From Opisthocomus hoazin (Eukaryota > Chordata > Aves > Opisthocomiformes > Opisthocomidae), in contig NC_134427.1 in the NCBI RefSeq assembly GCF_030867145.1, forward strand, positions 16,577,001 to 16,641,000: DNA of 64,000 bases, written 5' to 3'. Shown here one piece after another: positions 49,401 through 60,480 of this stretch. The notes under the pieces are model-generated. The model saw only the letters and a list, made by a program, of their open reading frames with translations. It made no database searches and had not been told where the DNA came from. Positions within the stretch are counted from its first letter, which is position 1, and each line of letters starts with the position of its first letter. Made by a program: the position numbers and the translations under genes.

Positions 49401-51319
49401 GAAGTGGGTTTTGGTTTAACAGTAAATAATTTTGCCACCTGCATCATTGCAGAGTAAGTTCAGCTAATGCCTGTATAATTTCTTATTGAAGGTCTGGTTC
49501 CAAAACAGAAGGGCAAAATGGAGGAAACGTGAAAAAAATGAAATTCTGGGGACTGTTCCAGGAATCTCCTTAACGCACCCACTTGGTCTGTTTTTGGACG
49601 TTCCACTGAGTCATTCTCCCCTCCTAGATCACACGTGGAGGTCAATGCCTCTTTCAACATTGGCTGTGCCATCCGTATCTCCAGCCTTTAGTCCTTCAAC
49701 CTTAGTGCCATTTGGCCTCAACAGCCTCACCTGGACTTCTCTCTTCAGAAATACGATTTTGAATTCACATTTTGGAAGGTATAGAATTCATTTTTTTTCT
49801 AAATCTCAAAACTGTTAAAAAATGCTATGTTTTTATTAGTTTGATGCTCACATGTTCTCAATAATCATGCCTCCATAGATAAATGAACTTACTAAAATGA
49901 GGTTAGTTCCTGTGTAAGAAAACTAAATCTTGCTATTCCTAATCAAAGGATAAGTCATGCTAGTAAAAACTTAACATGTAATTGCTGTCTGCAGAACACT
50001 GTGCATGCTTACTGAAATTTTGGTCTCATTGAACTCTCGTATTCATAGACTGCTGTAATCTGGGTGGCTCCAGCTCCATCCTTATCTCACAGACCGACGC
50101 AGATTATACGCCATAGAGATGTGACTGCAGACAGACATGGCTTGTAGGTGATTTGACAGAATAAAGGCGTTAGACATTTCTTCTCAGGAGACCAGGAGCC
50201 TGGCTACATATGCAACAGTGACACAGCTCTAGAGAGAGGGACTGAGAGACAGAGAGACATCTTCCTGACTCTTCCATGTCCTACTGAAAGCCAGTCCTTT
50301 TCCCTTGGCAGGCGATGAGCTCTCAACACACAGAGCAAGCCCACAGCTAGCCTCCTTTTCTTTCTCTGCAGTCAGACACCGTGAACTCCAGCAGTTCATT
50401 TCGGCTGAACCTCCTGTCTGGGCTTTCTTGCCCAGCAACCTGAAATTTATCAGCAACATGCTGCTGCTACTCCAGTGCACCCCATAAGACAGGAAAAAAG
50501 CATGTGTGTAGTGTGTGTGTATACATTTAATAGGTGTGTAGAGAGATACACATATATGTATTAAAAAAAGACGACAATGTTGTCCTCTTGCTGAAATTAC
50601 AGCCTGTATTGTAGTTCCACATTAACAGACAGACAAATGCTGCTTTTTACATGGAATAACTTGTCTGAACAAATTGGCTTCATAAACAGCCACACAAATT
50701 GATCTTTTATGAGGTGGTTTATTGCTTTCACAGAACAGGCTGATCTGCAGCGTCCAAGGTTTGTTTAGAAAGGATTTAGCAGTAGGAGTTAAGCAAATGG
50801 TTGCTGTTCTAGGTATCTGCATGCCATGTCTGATCATCTCTCATTTATTTTAGTTAAAAGTGTTTGGTTTTTTGTCTGGAGTGGGGTTTTTTGTTGTCTT
50901 TTTAAGGGCAAGACACTATACTGCAAGATAAAGCTAAAATACCTTCTGGAAAACAAAATGTACAGTTGAAAGAAATTGGAAATTTTGGCACATTTTATTC
51001 TAATACTTTGGGTGGGGAAAGCTGCAACTCAGTAAGTACTTGTTCTCCAAAACATTTCTTAATTTGGATAATATTGACTTCTTTCAAATACAGGTTTCTC
51101 AATGCTTTAAATCCTCTCATGACCACAGCTTCAGTGCTAATGAAAGCTCCTGGACCCCCGTCAGACCCTGCTCTTACTGCCTTCACTGATCCAGCAGCAG
51201 TTGAAAGGAAAACGTCAAGCATTGCAGCACTAAGGCTCAAAGCGAAAGAACATTCAGCACAAATCCCTCAATTAAACCTCATCTCCAGTCTTACAAACAC
51301 TAACAAAGAACTTTATTAG
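43347..51319 (+). CDS. ARX-like paired-class homeobox transcription factor, five exons
   Basis: This is a predicted nuclear DNA-binding regulator of about 291 residues. The exons join 43347-43449, 43498-43711, 43782-43827, 49492-49778 and 51094-51319. Seen in the sequence: an octapeptide YFIDGVLG at residues 19-26 (a Groucho/TLE-binding type motif in relatives), short Ala6 and Gly4 runs, the ARX-like [11 protein letters not shown] entry, a 60-residue homeodomain at about 76-135 with Gln50 and Asn51, and an OAR domain ([15 protein letters not shown], about 258-272). The introns fall after codon phases 1, 2, 0 and 2. From memory these match human ARX boundaries c.196, c.1073, c.1119 and c.1448, including the 46-nt exon 3. 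ARX has 562 residues; almost all of the missing length lies between octapeptide and homeodomain. The homeodomain differs from ARX at about seven sites. All splice sites are GT-AG and no frame is broken, so the gene looks functional. It is probably an ARX paralogue. ARX itself and an ESX1 orthologue are the alternatives. Confidence 0.9.
43498..43711 (+). CDS. ARX-like gene exon 2 (linker and homeodomain helices 1-2 start)
   Basis: The acceptor is a pyrimidine-rich tract ending CCCTCAG at 43497. The exon encodes an Ala/Gly/Glu-rich linker with a (GCG)n-coded Ala6 run at about 43562-43582, then [12 protein letters not shown] and the homeodomain up to PDVFT. The donor CAG/GTAGCG at 43712 splits codon 31 of the homeodomain after its second base. 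In ARX the matching exon is far larger and holds several long alanine tracts and an acidic block. None of these is present here. Confidence 0.85.
43782..43827 (+). CDS. ARX-like gene exon 3 (46 nt, mid-homeodomain)
   Basis: The exon encodes the end of Arg31 and then [15 protein letters not shown], homeodomain residues 32-46. Acceptor CCCCCGCAG lies just before it and donor CAG/GTGAGT just after. The length of exactly 46 nt equals human ARX exon 3 (c.1074-1119, from memory). The 46/47 intron is the classic position in paired-like homeobox genes. The preceding intron is only 70 nt. Confidence 0.92.
43828..49491 (+). other. Intron 3 of the ARX-like gene
   Basis: This 5.66-kb intron splits the homeodomain between residues 46 and 47. 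It begins with GTGAGT and ends with ATTGAAG. The first 150 bases are still CpG-rich; the rest is AT-rich unique DNA with a poly(A) run at about 44111-44126. I see no repeat of a recognised family and no additional exon in it. Confidence 0.85.
49492..49778 (+). CDS. ARX-like gene exon 4 (recognition helix and linker)
   Basis: The acceptor is TTATTGAAG. The exon opens with [15 protein letters not shown], the DNA-recognition helix with Gln50, Asn51 and Arg53. The following linker reads [11 protein letters not shown], then a Ser/Pro/Leu-rich stretch ending NSHFGR. It aligns by eye with the ARX linker, which has a HPL..YLD motif and ends in FGR at the same exon border. The exon is 287 nt against 329 nt in human ARX (from memory) and ends in phase 2 at AAG/GTATAG. 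GC content falls sharply compared with exons 1-3. Confidence 0.92.
49779..51093 (+). other. Intron 4 of the ARX-like gene
   Basis: This 1.3-kb intron has donor GTATAG and acceptor TACAG. It contains a short GT-rich stretch near 50502-50522. The open frame that runs into exon 5 from 50966 is intronic up to 51093: its protein before the acceptor has no ARX likeness, and the ARX exon border lies at 51094. Confidence 0.8.
51094..51319 (+). CDS. ARX-like gene exon 5 (OAR domain and stop)
   Basis: The acceptor is CTTTCAAATACAG. The exon completes Arg217 and encodes FLNALNPLM, a Pro/Thr/Ala linker, [18 protein letters not shown] and [16 protein letters not shown], ending at TAG 51317-51319. The OAR (otp/aristaless/rax) box is nearly intact and closely matches the ARX C-terminus. 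In paired-like proteins this box tunes DNA binding and activation. The coding length is 226 nt against 241 nt in human ARX (from memory). Confidence 0.92.
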
Positions 51320-51886
51320 GAGCTCTCCCACAGACTACAGCCACGAAGGGGAGAGCGAATGCCTTCTCCAATAAGTAGCTCCCGTTAGAGAGACACATTT
51401 TAAAAAAGAAATAACACACACACAGAGCTGTAGTTCCTCCATCTTCAGTAATGGACTGAAAGGAAGCAACTCCGCTAAGAATTGGTTTCCTTCATTACAA
51501 CATGAAATCAGGTAGTAATTGGCTTGTATCATTTCTGACACTACGGAAACAGAAGCAGGAACTCTCTCATGTTTGTAATTCAGGCTGACATGAGCCTGAA
51601 GCTTTGAAATCCCCAAAACCACCAGATGCTAGTCCAAAGGTTCACAATTCTTTGTAGGAATAACTTCAGTTTTCTAAGCAATTCTGAACTCACTTCTCAG
51701 GAGGAACTCTTACATGCAGCACTTGAGACGTAAGAACTTTGAGACAATGCTTCATGTTGAAGTGTAGATGCCAGTGAAATCATGCGTTTTAGACAAATTT
51801 AGCAGGAATGAGATGGGGACTATTTTCAGTATAGACTTGATTCAGAACTAGGTTTGTATAAAGAGTACTCTGTTTCAAACTAAAAA

Positions 51887-51892
51887 AATAAA
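51887..51892 (+). terminator. Candidate polyadenylation signal AATAAA
   Basis: This is a canonical AATAAA about 570 bases after the stop codon, followed within 35 bases by GT-rich sequence (TTCAGGGTGGCAATG). It is a plausible 3' end for the ARX-like transcript, but later signals (for example near 53420) cannot be excluded. Confidence 0.35.
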
Positions 51893-52364
51893 TGTTTGCT
51901 TTATGTTCAGGGTGGCAATGTTTTAATAATGAAAAAAGTTTAACCTTTGTGTATGAAAACTGTATCCTGTGAAAGCAGGTTAGCACTGTGCAGTAACTTG
52001 TGTGTAGTTCTCTATGTATGTGTATACCTATCAGTAAGTAGCCCGTAGCTGTAAATACAAGGTTGATGAATACTTTTAGCATGATTACTGGCACATTTGA
52101 CCAGACCAGTAGGTTAACAGATTACTTCTACATTTCCAGACATTTCATGCCTTGAGTAGATTCAGAGTTTAGGGGAAAACTAAATGTGAAGCGTTAAATG
52201 TTGGAATCGATGACAACAGAGGCCTTGCCGAGCAGGAGCCTACAGTCCCATCAAAATCCCGGACTCCCTTTCTGCCCTCAGACAGGTGATTTTAAAGTTT
52301 TTGCTGAACCTCCCCACCCAGGAAATGGGACTGAGAGCAGCTCTCTCATCTATAGGTCTGATGC

Positions 52365-52505
52365 TTTCGTGTAAAGTGAGGGTAAGTAGTTATCCTCCAT
52401 TTGCAGCTTACTGGCCTACCTCACAGGGCTGTTGTGAGGACTGATTAAACAAACATGACACTGTGCAAATGGTAGATTTATACAAGTGCTAATTGTTGCT
52501 TAGCA
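52365..52505 (+). repeat. MIR-like relic
   Basis: CCTACCTCACAGGGCTGTTG, then TGAGGACTGATTAAAC and GTGCAAATGGTA, follow the 3' half of the MIR consensus as I know it (CCTACCTCATAGGGTTGTTG...). It is preceded by a diverged TGTAAAATGGGGATAATA-like stretch. Confidence 0.5.
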
Positions 52506-55500
52506 ATTACAAAAGAAAGGCCAACAGCTGACTACATATGAAGATTACCTTTGCCACACCTGTAGCAATGATCCAAGCAGGCTCTGCTTCTGTGGGTTGA
52601 CAGGACAACATGGAACTCTTCCACTGGTGCTGCCTGGTTCCTCAAGACTCTGCTCGAGCGCTTCCATTCACACTGAAAAGATTTTGACTATTTTAGAACT
52701 TCTTTCTCAAGGCAACTGTAGGATTACTCTTAAGACTACACAGATGTTTTCAAGGCTAGAGATTTGAGTGCAGTGCTCCAGACACCTAACTGCTGCTTCT
52801 GTAGACGACTCTGAGCTTGCACCTGGGTGAATGGCAGAGAAGGCAGTTTGCTGGATCAAACAGATCAGTTTTCCATTTCCTCTGACATACTCATAGCTTT
52901 GACAGCTCTTGAGTCATAACCTACCACAAGACTGGAAGTATTTCTGAGTTCACAGACCTCATTGTTAGCAGAGGTAGAAGTTGGTGGTATTTTTCTGTGA
53001 GGAAAAGCAAGCTTTCTACCCAAGTTACACTAGGCCTGCACTGTGGGTCAAGCAGCAGGAGACTTTGGAAGTGACATAACCAGGACCTCTCACACAAAGT
53101 TGAGTGTGTTTCTTCCACAACAGCTATTTGCTTCCACCAATCCACTCTCATGGCCCAGGCTGCCAACTGGCAGCACAACACAGTATCCACTCAAGCTCTG
53201 AGTTTGTTCCAAATTAACTTTTTAAGTAGGTTAATGGCTTGAGAACTCATTACACAACTCATGTTCTATTCTGTACAAGCTTCTGTAGCATCTTTCCTTG
53301 CCGTCAGTGCCTCTCTCTTGCAATGCAAGGAGGTTCTGCAGGAAAGGAGACTGTCACTGTTTCATCTGAAGTAGCAGAAACCATCCTGCATTTACCATGA
53401 GCCATTCAGTAAAGAACTCTGCAATAAAAATAAAACCTAGGTATTCTTGCCAACTTATATTCCTAGACAAATTCACCAGAAGCAGCATGTGAAAAATAAC
53501 TGCTGAAGGCTGTTTTAATACATTGCACGAAATAGTAGGCCCTATGTAATCACCAAAATCTTCATCATTGACTACAGGGCCACAGAGATCTCTCAGGTGG
53601 CGGTGGGGGGGGTGTCAAATTCACAAGCTAAAATTCCCTTGATTTCAGCAGTTACATCAGAGATAACTAGATAACTTTCATTTATCAATAAAGTTTTTCC
53701 AATAGCTATGGACAGAAATAATTTCAGGGCCAGCAATTAACACATAGATGCAAGTAACTTCACTCATTTGCACTACAGCTCGTGCCAGAAGTAGGAGCTG
53801 CTACCTCTACCCAGCACGCACAGCCACTGAAACGCCACACTCTGGGAACTGTAGGGTTGGGCGGCAGGGCTGGCTCCTAAGCCCTCACCAGACTGATTTG
53901 TTGTTGCTCTTTCCTAATTCCCCTTACGAGAGGGCATCCTTCCTCTCCTACTGAAACCAGAGCCAAGCACCGGCTTGGCACCACTCCCCTGCCACCGCAA
54001 GCTGTGGTCTCCGTTCCGCCTGACGTTGTCACACTGAGCCAGGGACAGTCTCCACTTGGGTGTGTATTTATGCATAGCTCTGTGGCTTCAAGCTACCGTA
54101 CCCTATCTGACACATGACGGAATTGCAAAGGTAAGTACATTGCCTATTTTGTTACATCACTGATTAAATAGGAGCCGCCATTCCTGTGCCATTTGCGTGG
54201 AAGATGGCGTCTGCAATCATTAGCGTTTCCCAATGGGTACAGGTAGAGAATACAGCTTAGTGATGTTTCATCAGGTTTTCATTTGAAAGACAGGGAGATT
54301 TTCTTTAAGCTGATTTCATTTTTTCTGCTTTAACGAGTCCTTCCAAGAAATTTCCATTCTTTCATGTGAATTGAAAAGCCAGCTGTGAGAGCTAATGATA
54401 TTATGAAAATAAATATGCTGGACAACACTTCAAATCAGCTTAGGAATCAGAATGCATCTGTAACAAAACTCAACAAGTTTTTCTGTTAATTATTACTATC
54501 TTACAATGAAATATCACACCAAGGGAAGAAGGTTTACTTATTCAGTCTCTTTTAAATTCAAATAAGGAGGCTTAATTACAACTATTACAGACATCGTATT
54601 AAAAATTACATTTTTAAAAAAGTTGGGGAGCATTTAACTGGAAAACCTTCAGCCTAGTTTCATAACTACACATGGGTCAACACTCTTAACACGAACCGAG
54701 CAGGGACATTTGCTTTCCTAGCTTTTCTCAGGGCAACGAGGAGAGCAGCATCCCACATTCTGAACAGGCCAGCCATTTTACAGAAAGTTTCTCACACTGA
54801 ACATTGCAATTATTTCCCAACACTTTATCTTGCCTTATGCACTAAATTCTTTAGTCCTAATTTAAGCAAAGCCTGCGCTGATCTGGATTAAGACTGCAGG
54901 ATTTGACCCTATGCCTCTCTTCTGAATATAAAAGCGTTGCAGCCTAATTCTTCTCTGGGTGACATCAAGATGGTTTCCTGGCACAGGTTTCAACTGAAGA
55001 AGGCCTGGAGCCCGGGTTGTTTTATTGAGTTTGTCTGGTTTTCCTGAAAGCAAAAGCGTAGGGGAGGATTTTCAAAGCAGCACAGACGATCTGAATATAC
55101 CACCACCCCCATTCACATTCTACAGCCACTAGCCCACTGCAAAAAAAAAAAAATCCATCTCCAAAGTAAACCTCTTGACATTACCCTCCATGTCACAGTT
55201 TTCTGAGGTGTTTTACTGGAAGATTCTGCAGCATATTGGTATCTCTTCAAGCAATGTTCACAAATATTTCTATTGGAGTGCTCACATTTGGCTAAATTGT
55301 CAGGTTTGTTCAGTTTGTTCTCTGCCCCAAATTCAGTTCTGATAACACAGGATGTTGAGTAAATTTCTGTATTTCCAGTGACATAATATCATCAGAACCT
55401 TGCCTACAAAGAAAGAGCAATTTGGGGGGGGGCGAGGAGGAGCAGAATAATAGGCCAGGTGTTTGAAGAAAAGACAAAGAAACAAGCACAGTAGGGTGTT

Positions 55501-58500
55501 CTGACTCACAAATCTGTATTGAGAAAGAAGTATTCATGAAGAAAATTAATTTAAGAAGTATGTAGTTCAGGTTTTGAGCCCATAAGTTCCTTTCAAAAAC
55601 AGATTAGTGATTAAAAACTTTTTTAGTCTAGCAATCTCTTAAACAATTAGCACAGTAATTGGAAAGGGACTACAAATTCAAATCTAGATGGACATAAAAG
55701 AGTTTCCCCATAGAGCTTTGCCTTGGTTTTGTGGGTAACTGGCATGCACCTGCCTTTACCATCAGTGGGGTTGAAATACTGAAGAAGTGCTCTGAATAGG
55801 AATACAAACGCCCCAAACAGTAATGCCATACAAATTACTTAATTCATGTAAAGTAGAAGTAATTGTATTGATTATGAATGTGTGAGTGACTCCTTTATTT
55901 CGAGTTACATGAGATGTAAACCACCAGCTTGCAATGGGGTCCTCACAGCAAATTTGGCAACCATAGGGTGGGATGTTACTTTTTTTCCTTATGCTGAACA
56001 ATAAATTTGAATGCACAGCCACATAGAAACAGAGCTCTGCTGACTTTAATCTAAACCAGGTAAAGAAGAATTTCTCTGTAAAAATTCTTCTTCCCTCCAG
56101 CCAGGTAATAATTTTGCTCCTCTTGTTCATCCTGCAAAAAGGTGCCCAAAATCAAAGGAAAAGGAAGATAAGGGAGAAACATCCCCAAACTTCAGATATT
56201 TTTCTTCAAGGCAGAACTTTTTTTTTCCTTTTTGCTATTCCTGAGATTTTTAACAACTGGTTCATTTTCAACCCCGTCATTAAATGCGACGGATCACAAA
56301 CAGATAAAGCCTAGACTGCCGAGAGAAAAGAAAAAGAACAAAGGGAGAGCGTTTACTCATAGTGTATCCTTGGCAGTGTAATTATACTTACTGCAAATGT
56401 CCGAGTTGCAGCTTCCCAAGAAGCTCTGCGAACAAAATGCACAGAGGAAGAAGCATGCGATGACAGGCATGTCACCCGCACTTCACCTACTTCAGCTATA
56501 CAGCCACCCAAATTGCCTAAAACGCAGGTAAGAACAGGGCATTTCTATAGACCTCATATTCAGGCAGCTCCACATACAGATTACAAAGAAATCCAGCTAG
56601 TGGGTTGTGTTACAGTCCGCCCTGATCTACACGAACCACTCCCCTGCCCCAGCCGGGCCCTCCACAGCTGCCGGTCCCGTCAGGAACACCAGCTCCCCCA
56701 GACCCCTCACGGCCACCGGGCAGTCTCCACTTGGGCCCAGCACAGCACCCACCAGAAGCCAGCTCTCCCAGCTGCTCATCCTCTCCTCAGCCCTCGTCCT
56801 TGCTGTCCCCCACCCCCAAACACGTTCAGTTTACTAAAAAAAGTGAGGTTAACCTTCAAGCACTGAAGATGTTCAGTCAAGCAGTATGCCAAGGCACAGT
56901 TCCTGGAAGGAACCTCATCTTCTCAATTAACTTCATTTGTTGGCTGCAGCAGCATCTCCTGTATTCCAACTGGAGAAGAATTGCTCTGCAACGGCTGGCG
57001 GGAAGTCACTGGAAGATTGGGATGAGCTTGCGAAGTCACCCTGATGGAGTAACAAAACTTTTACATTAAAATATATAATGAATAGGGGATTGTTGTCTGT
57101 TGTGTTTTGGTTTTTTTACTTGAGAAAACCTACCTTGTCAGTATGATCTGCAGAAAAACTAGGACAAAATACCCAATGGAGCTGTTAGAGATAAAAACTT
57201 TAGTCTTTGGTGTGAGCAGCATAGTGACATTATTGTGAACTAAAGCAGAAGCAGACAAGACAGCTTGAATTACAGTTTCATCTGGTTCAAAAGGGTTGCT
57301 AGTAAAATGTATTTAGGTGATCCGCTAAAGAAAAGAATACATTGCATTTTGTAAGTACCCAGTCACAGCTAGAGATTTTGACAAAAGTTGACTTTCACAC
57401 GCAATTAAACAAAATAATTTCAGTTTTCTAGTTTCATAGAAGCTGATCCACAGACTGCCCTATCTCCAGGGTTATTTTGTACCGATAAAAAATCACGGGA
57501 TTAATGTTTGTGAAAGAAGACAAGAAAGGACAGCATTATTATAGCCTTATTTTCTATATATCCCAAAGTGAATATAGGAAGAGAAGTGAAGCAGGCTGCA
57601 ATGTTAATGTATGAGAAGAGCCTGGAGACACTCTCATCAGCAAGTTATCAGAACATCTAAGTCTCACCTCTGTTGGTGCTCTCTCAAACTGAACTAGTTG
57701 AGAAGTTGCTGACTGCAGCAACAAACTTTTCAGCTGATGTTTTAGCAGTGGTGCTGTAAGCGTTCACCTTCTCTGCACATAGCTAAGCAAAAGAGAGCGA
57801 GGGAGTGAGAAGGCGACATGCGGAGAAAGGAGGAACAGACAGAAGACATTCATAGCTCCACAGCAGGGTTTCTGCTTTGGGACTGGGATGGGCGCACTGC
57901 TCTGAGCCCAGCCCCGGATGTAAACCAAACAACCCTCCCCAAGCAGGGTGGATGGCAAGTGCTAAGGACCGCCAAGCCATAGCCTTGAAGACAATAAAAG
58001 AGCAGCTCCAGGCATTACCAGAGCACACACAGAATTCTCAGTTTTAAAAAGATCTCAGTCTGCATCTCAATTTCTCATCCCAAGTCCAAGAAAAGGCAGG
58101 AAAGAACTGCATTTATTGTTTCCAGCACAGACATGGCCATTAGTAATGACTTACAGAATTTTACTTTATGAAGGTGCCTTTTCAAGAACAGTTATCCTTG
58201 AAAACATTTAAGACAAACACATGTCTACACTGGTCAAATATATGAAATTACTCAAAGCCTCAACACTGAAGTGTTCAGTAGTTTTGCTTGTGGAAGAACA
58301 CTTGGATCGGAGAAATAAAATATAGTGCAGGCCATTCAGATGTCTGTACAAATCCCAGTCCTGTGAGACTTAGACGTGTATCTAAGCATAACATACCTGA
58401 CAACGAAAGGAAGCTTTGATTATTGTAGCAAATCTACAAGCACCCTCAAAATCCTCACTGTCACTACTTAAACACTAGTTATTTGCACCCTGCATTTGAC

Positions 58501-60324
58501 CAGGTGGTCTCCATTCACTGTGAAATCTTCCTGGCATCCCCAACAAAACAGTGCTGTTTACGGGAAGCTCCTATACACTAGTACTGATCTAAAAGGAAGA
58601 CATATTTCTACACTGGCAAAAAAATAAACAAAAGAACAACAAGAAAACACCTAGCTCCATGCATACCAGGCATCACAGGCCTCAGCACCCTGCTGAATAA
58701 GAGCCATGGATCACTTTAATTAGAGCTAAACCAGCTCAATCTGTCAGTGAGAAGCACAAGGGAAGATCTAACCATACTGAATTGAGCCTTTCTGGTCCCA
58801 CTGATGTAAATTGTTAATGGTACAGGGTTCAGAGATGTTAATACTCCCTGCTATACTTGCAGTAGCCAGAAAGTTGGGGATTTCTAATTTACATATTCCT
58901 CAAAATATTGAACTTATTATTCACTGTAGATCCCTGTTTCCCCTGGAACTGCCCCTGTGCCAGGAAGCTAAACCATGCTAGGCAACCCGAACGTTACCCT
59001 TCACTTCCAGAGCTTGCCAGCGTTATTTCGGGGTTCTGGTTCTTTGGGGTTTTTTAAGTCAATTATTAATCAGTTAAATTATGCCTTGGAAAATGTACTT
59101 TTACAAGCCATTTTCATAAACACAACTCAACTGAAATCATGGCTGCATAATAATAATAAACCTACAAAGTTACAGTCTTAGATAATTCCTACATGACCTA
59201 CAGGGGAGGTCCGTAATAACGGAACATTGTTTCTTCTCTTCCTTTAAAGTTTAAAAGGTGTTGCATACAGACTTGGCAGTTTGGCAGCTATACATCAAAA
59301 CAGACGGAAAACATTCTGTTCTCTGCTACTATTTCAATATGGAAAGGTCTCATACACAATGCAATAGATTCACAGCAGGTCCTTAGAAAATATTGTACCT
59401 TTAGTACCTCTGAGTAAACAGGGGACTTTAGAAGGAGAAAAATGAATGCAACAAGCAATCCAAACAAATTTTAAAATAATTTCACGAATGGTTTCCCTTT
59501 CAGAAGGATAAAAAACTCTGGCTACTCTCTAAAACGCTCAACTGATAGCTTACTTATTAGACAAAAATTAGTGTCCATTCAACCATGAAAAAGACAAGCC
59601 ATTATATACCATAAGAGATCAAACTGACATCAGCTACTGTACATCTTGACACTGACTACATAATCAAAGTAAACTTTGCTATATGTGACTGATCTAACGT
59701 ACCTGTCAGTTATCACCATCTCTGCTCAGATGAGTTCGTGTGTCACCTGTATACATGGGACAAAACAAATAAATAAATTGCAACGTTATCTCTTCAAGCT
59801 GCTCACACAGTAAGGGAAGAGTGCTTAGTATTCCATAATGGAGTTAGGAGTAATTTACTGAAAGATAATTTCTTTTGGACCTAAAATCTCCTGCCTCCTG
59901 TAGAGCAGACAAATAGAACTATCTAACAGGAAATGGGGCATGATAATACTGCTCTTTAAATAGACCTAACAAAATGGAAATACAATAGGCATTACAAAAT
60001 ATACAGCTAACAGTTATCAAAACCTTTGATGTTTTTATAGCTATTTACTGCAAGAGATTATATTAGCTACTCCAGCCCATTTTAATACAAGAAAAGTTTA
60101 ACATGTTTTTTTAAATCACTTAAAAAAAAAAAAAAAGTTAAACCTCTGAAGTAGTACTCCTAGGTATCTGGGGAAACTGAGTATGAGGAGGGATGGCCAC
60201 TCTGTTGATGAAATAACAAAGATCTGGCAATCAGCTCAACAGTGGTGTACGTGATGGACTACAGTTGTAATAGCACTAATGGTTTAATCATCCAGAACTA
60301 ACCTTCCCATATCTGAACGGAGAT

Positions 60325-60480
60325 GCAGCAGGGTGCAGAGGCCAGGACACTCACCTGGGACTTGAAAGACTAATTCTACTTCTGACTCTGCCCCTGCAGC
60401 TCCACACACCTTAGGCAAACCATTTCATCCTTCTGGCACAGTTGGCCCTGTCTGCAATGTGCAGTCTCCTTAGGGAGCAG
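60325..60480 (+). repeat. MIR-like relic, 5' half
   Basis: A CACCTGGGACTTGAAAGACT-type stretch, then TGACTCTGCCCCTGCAGCTC, CACCTTAGGCAAACCATTTC and CTGTCTGCAATG, follow the MIR order of tRNA-like box, CTCTGCCAC, CTTGGGCAAGTCAC and CATCTGTAAAATG. Its order and orientation support the assignment; divergence is large. Confidence 0.45.

Noticed and set aside
50966-51093. Upstream part of the open frame entering exon 5
   Set aside because: The ARX exon border and a good acceptor lie at 51093/51094, and the wording before that has no ARX likeness.
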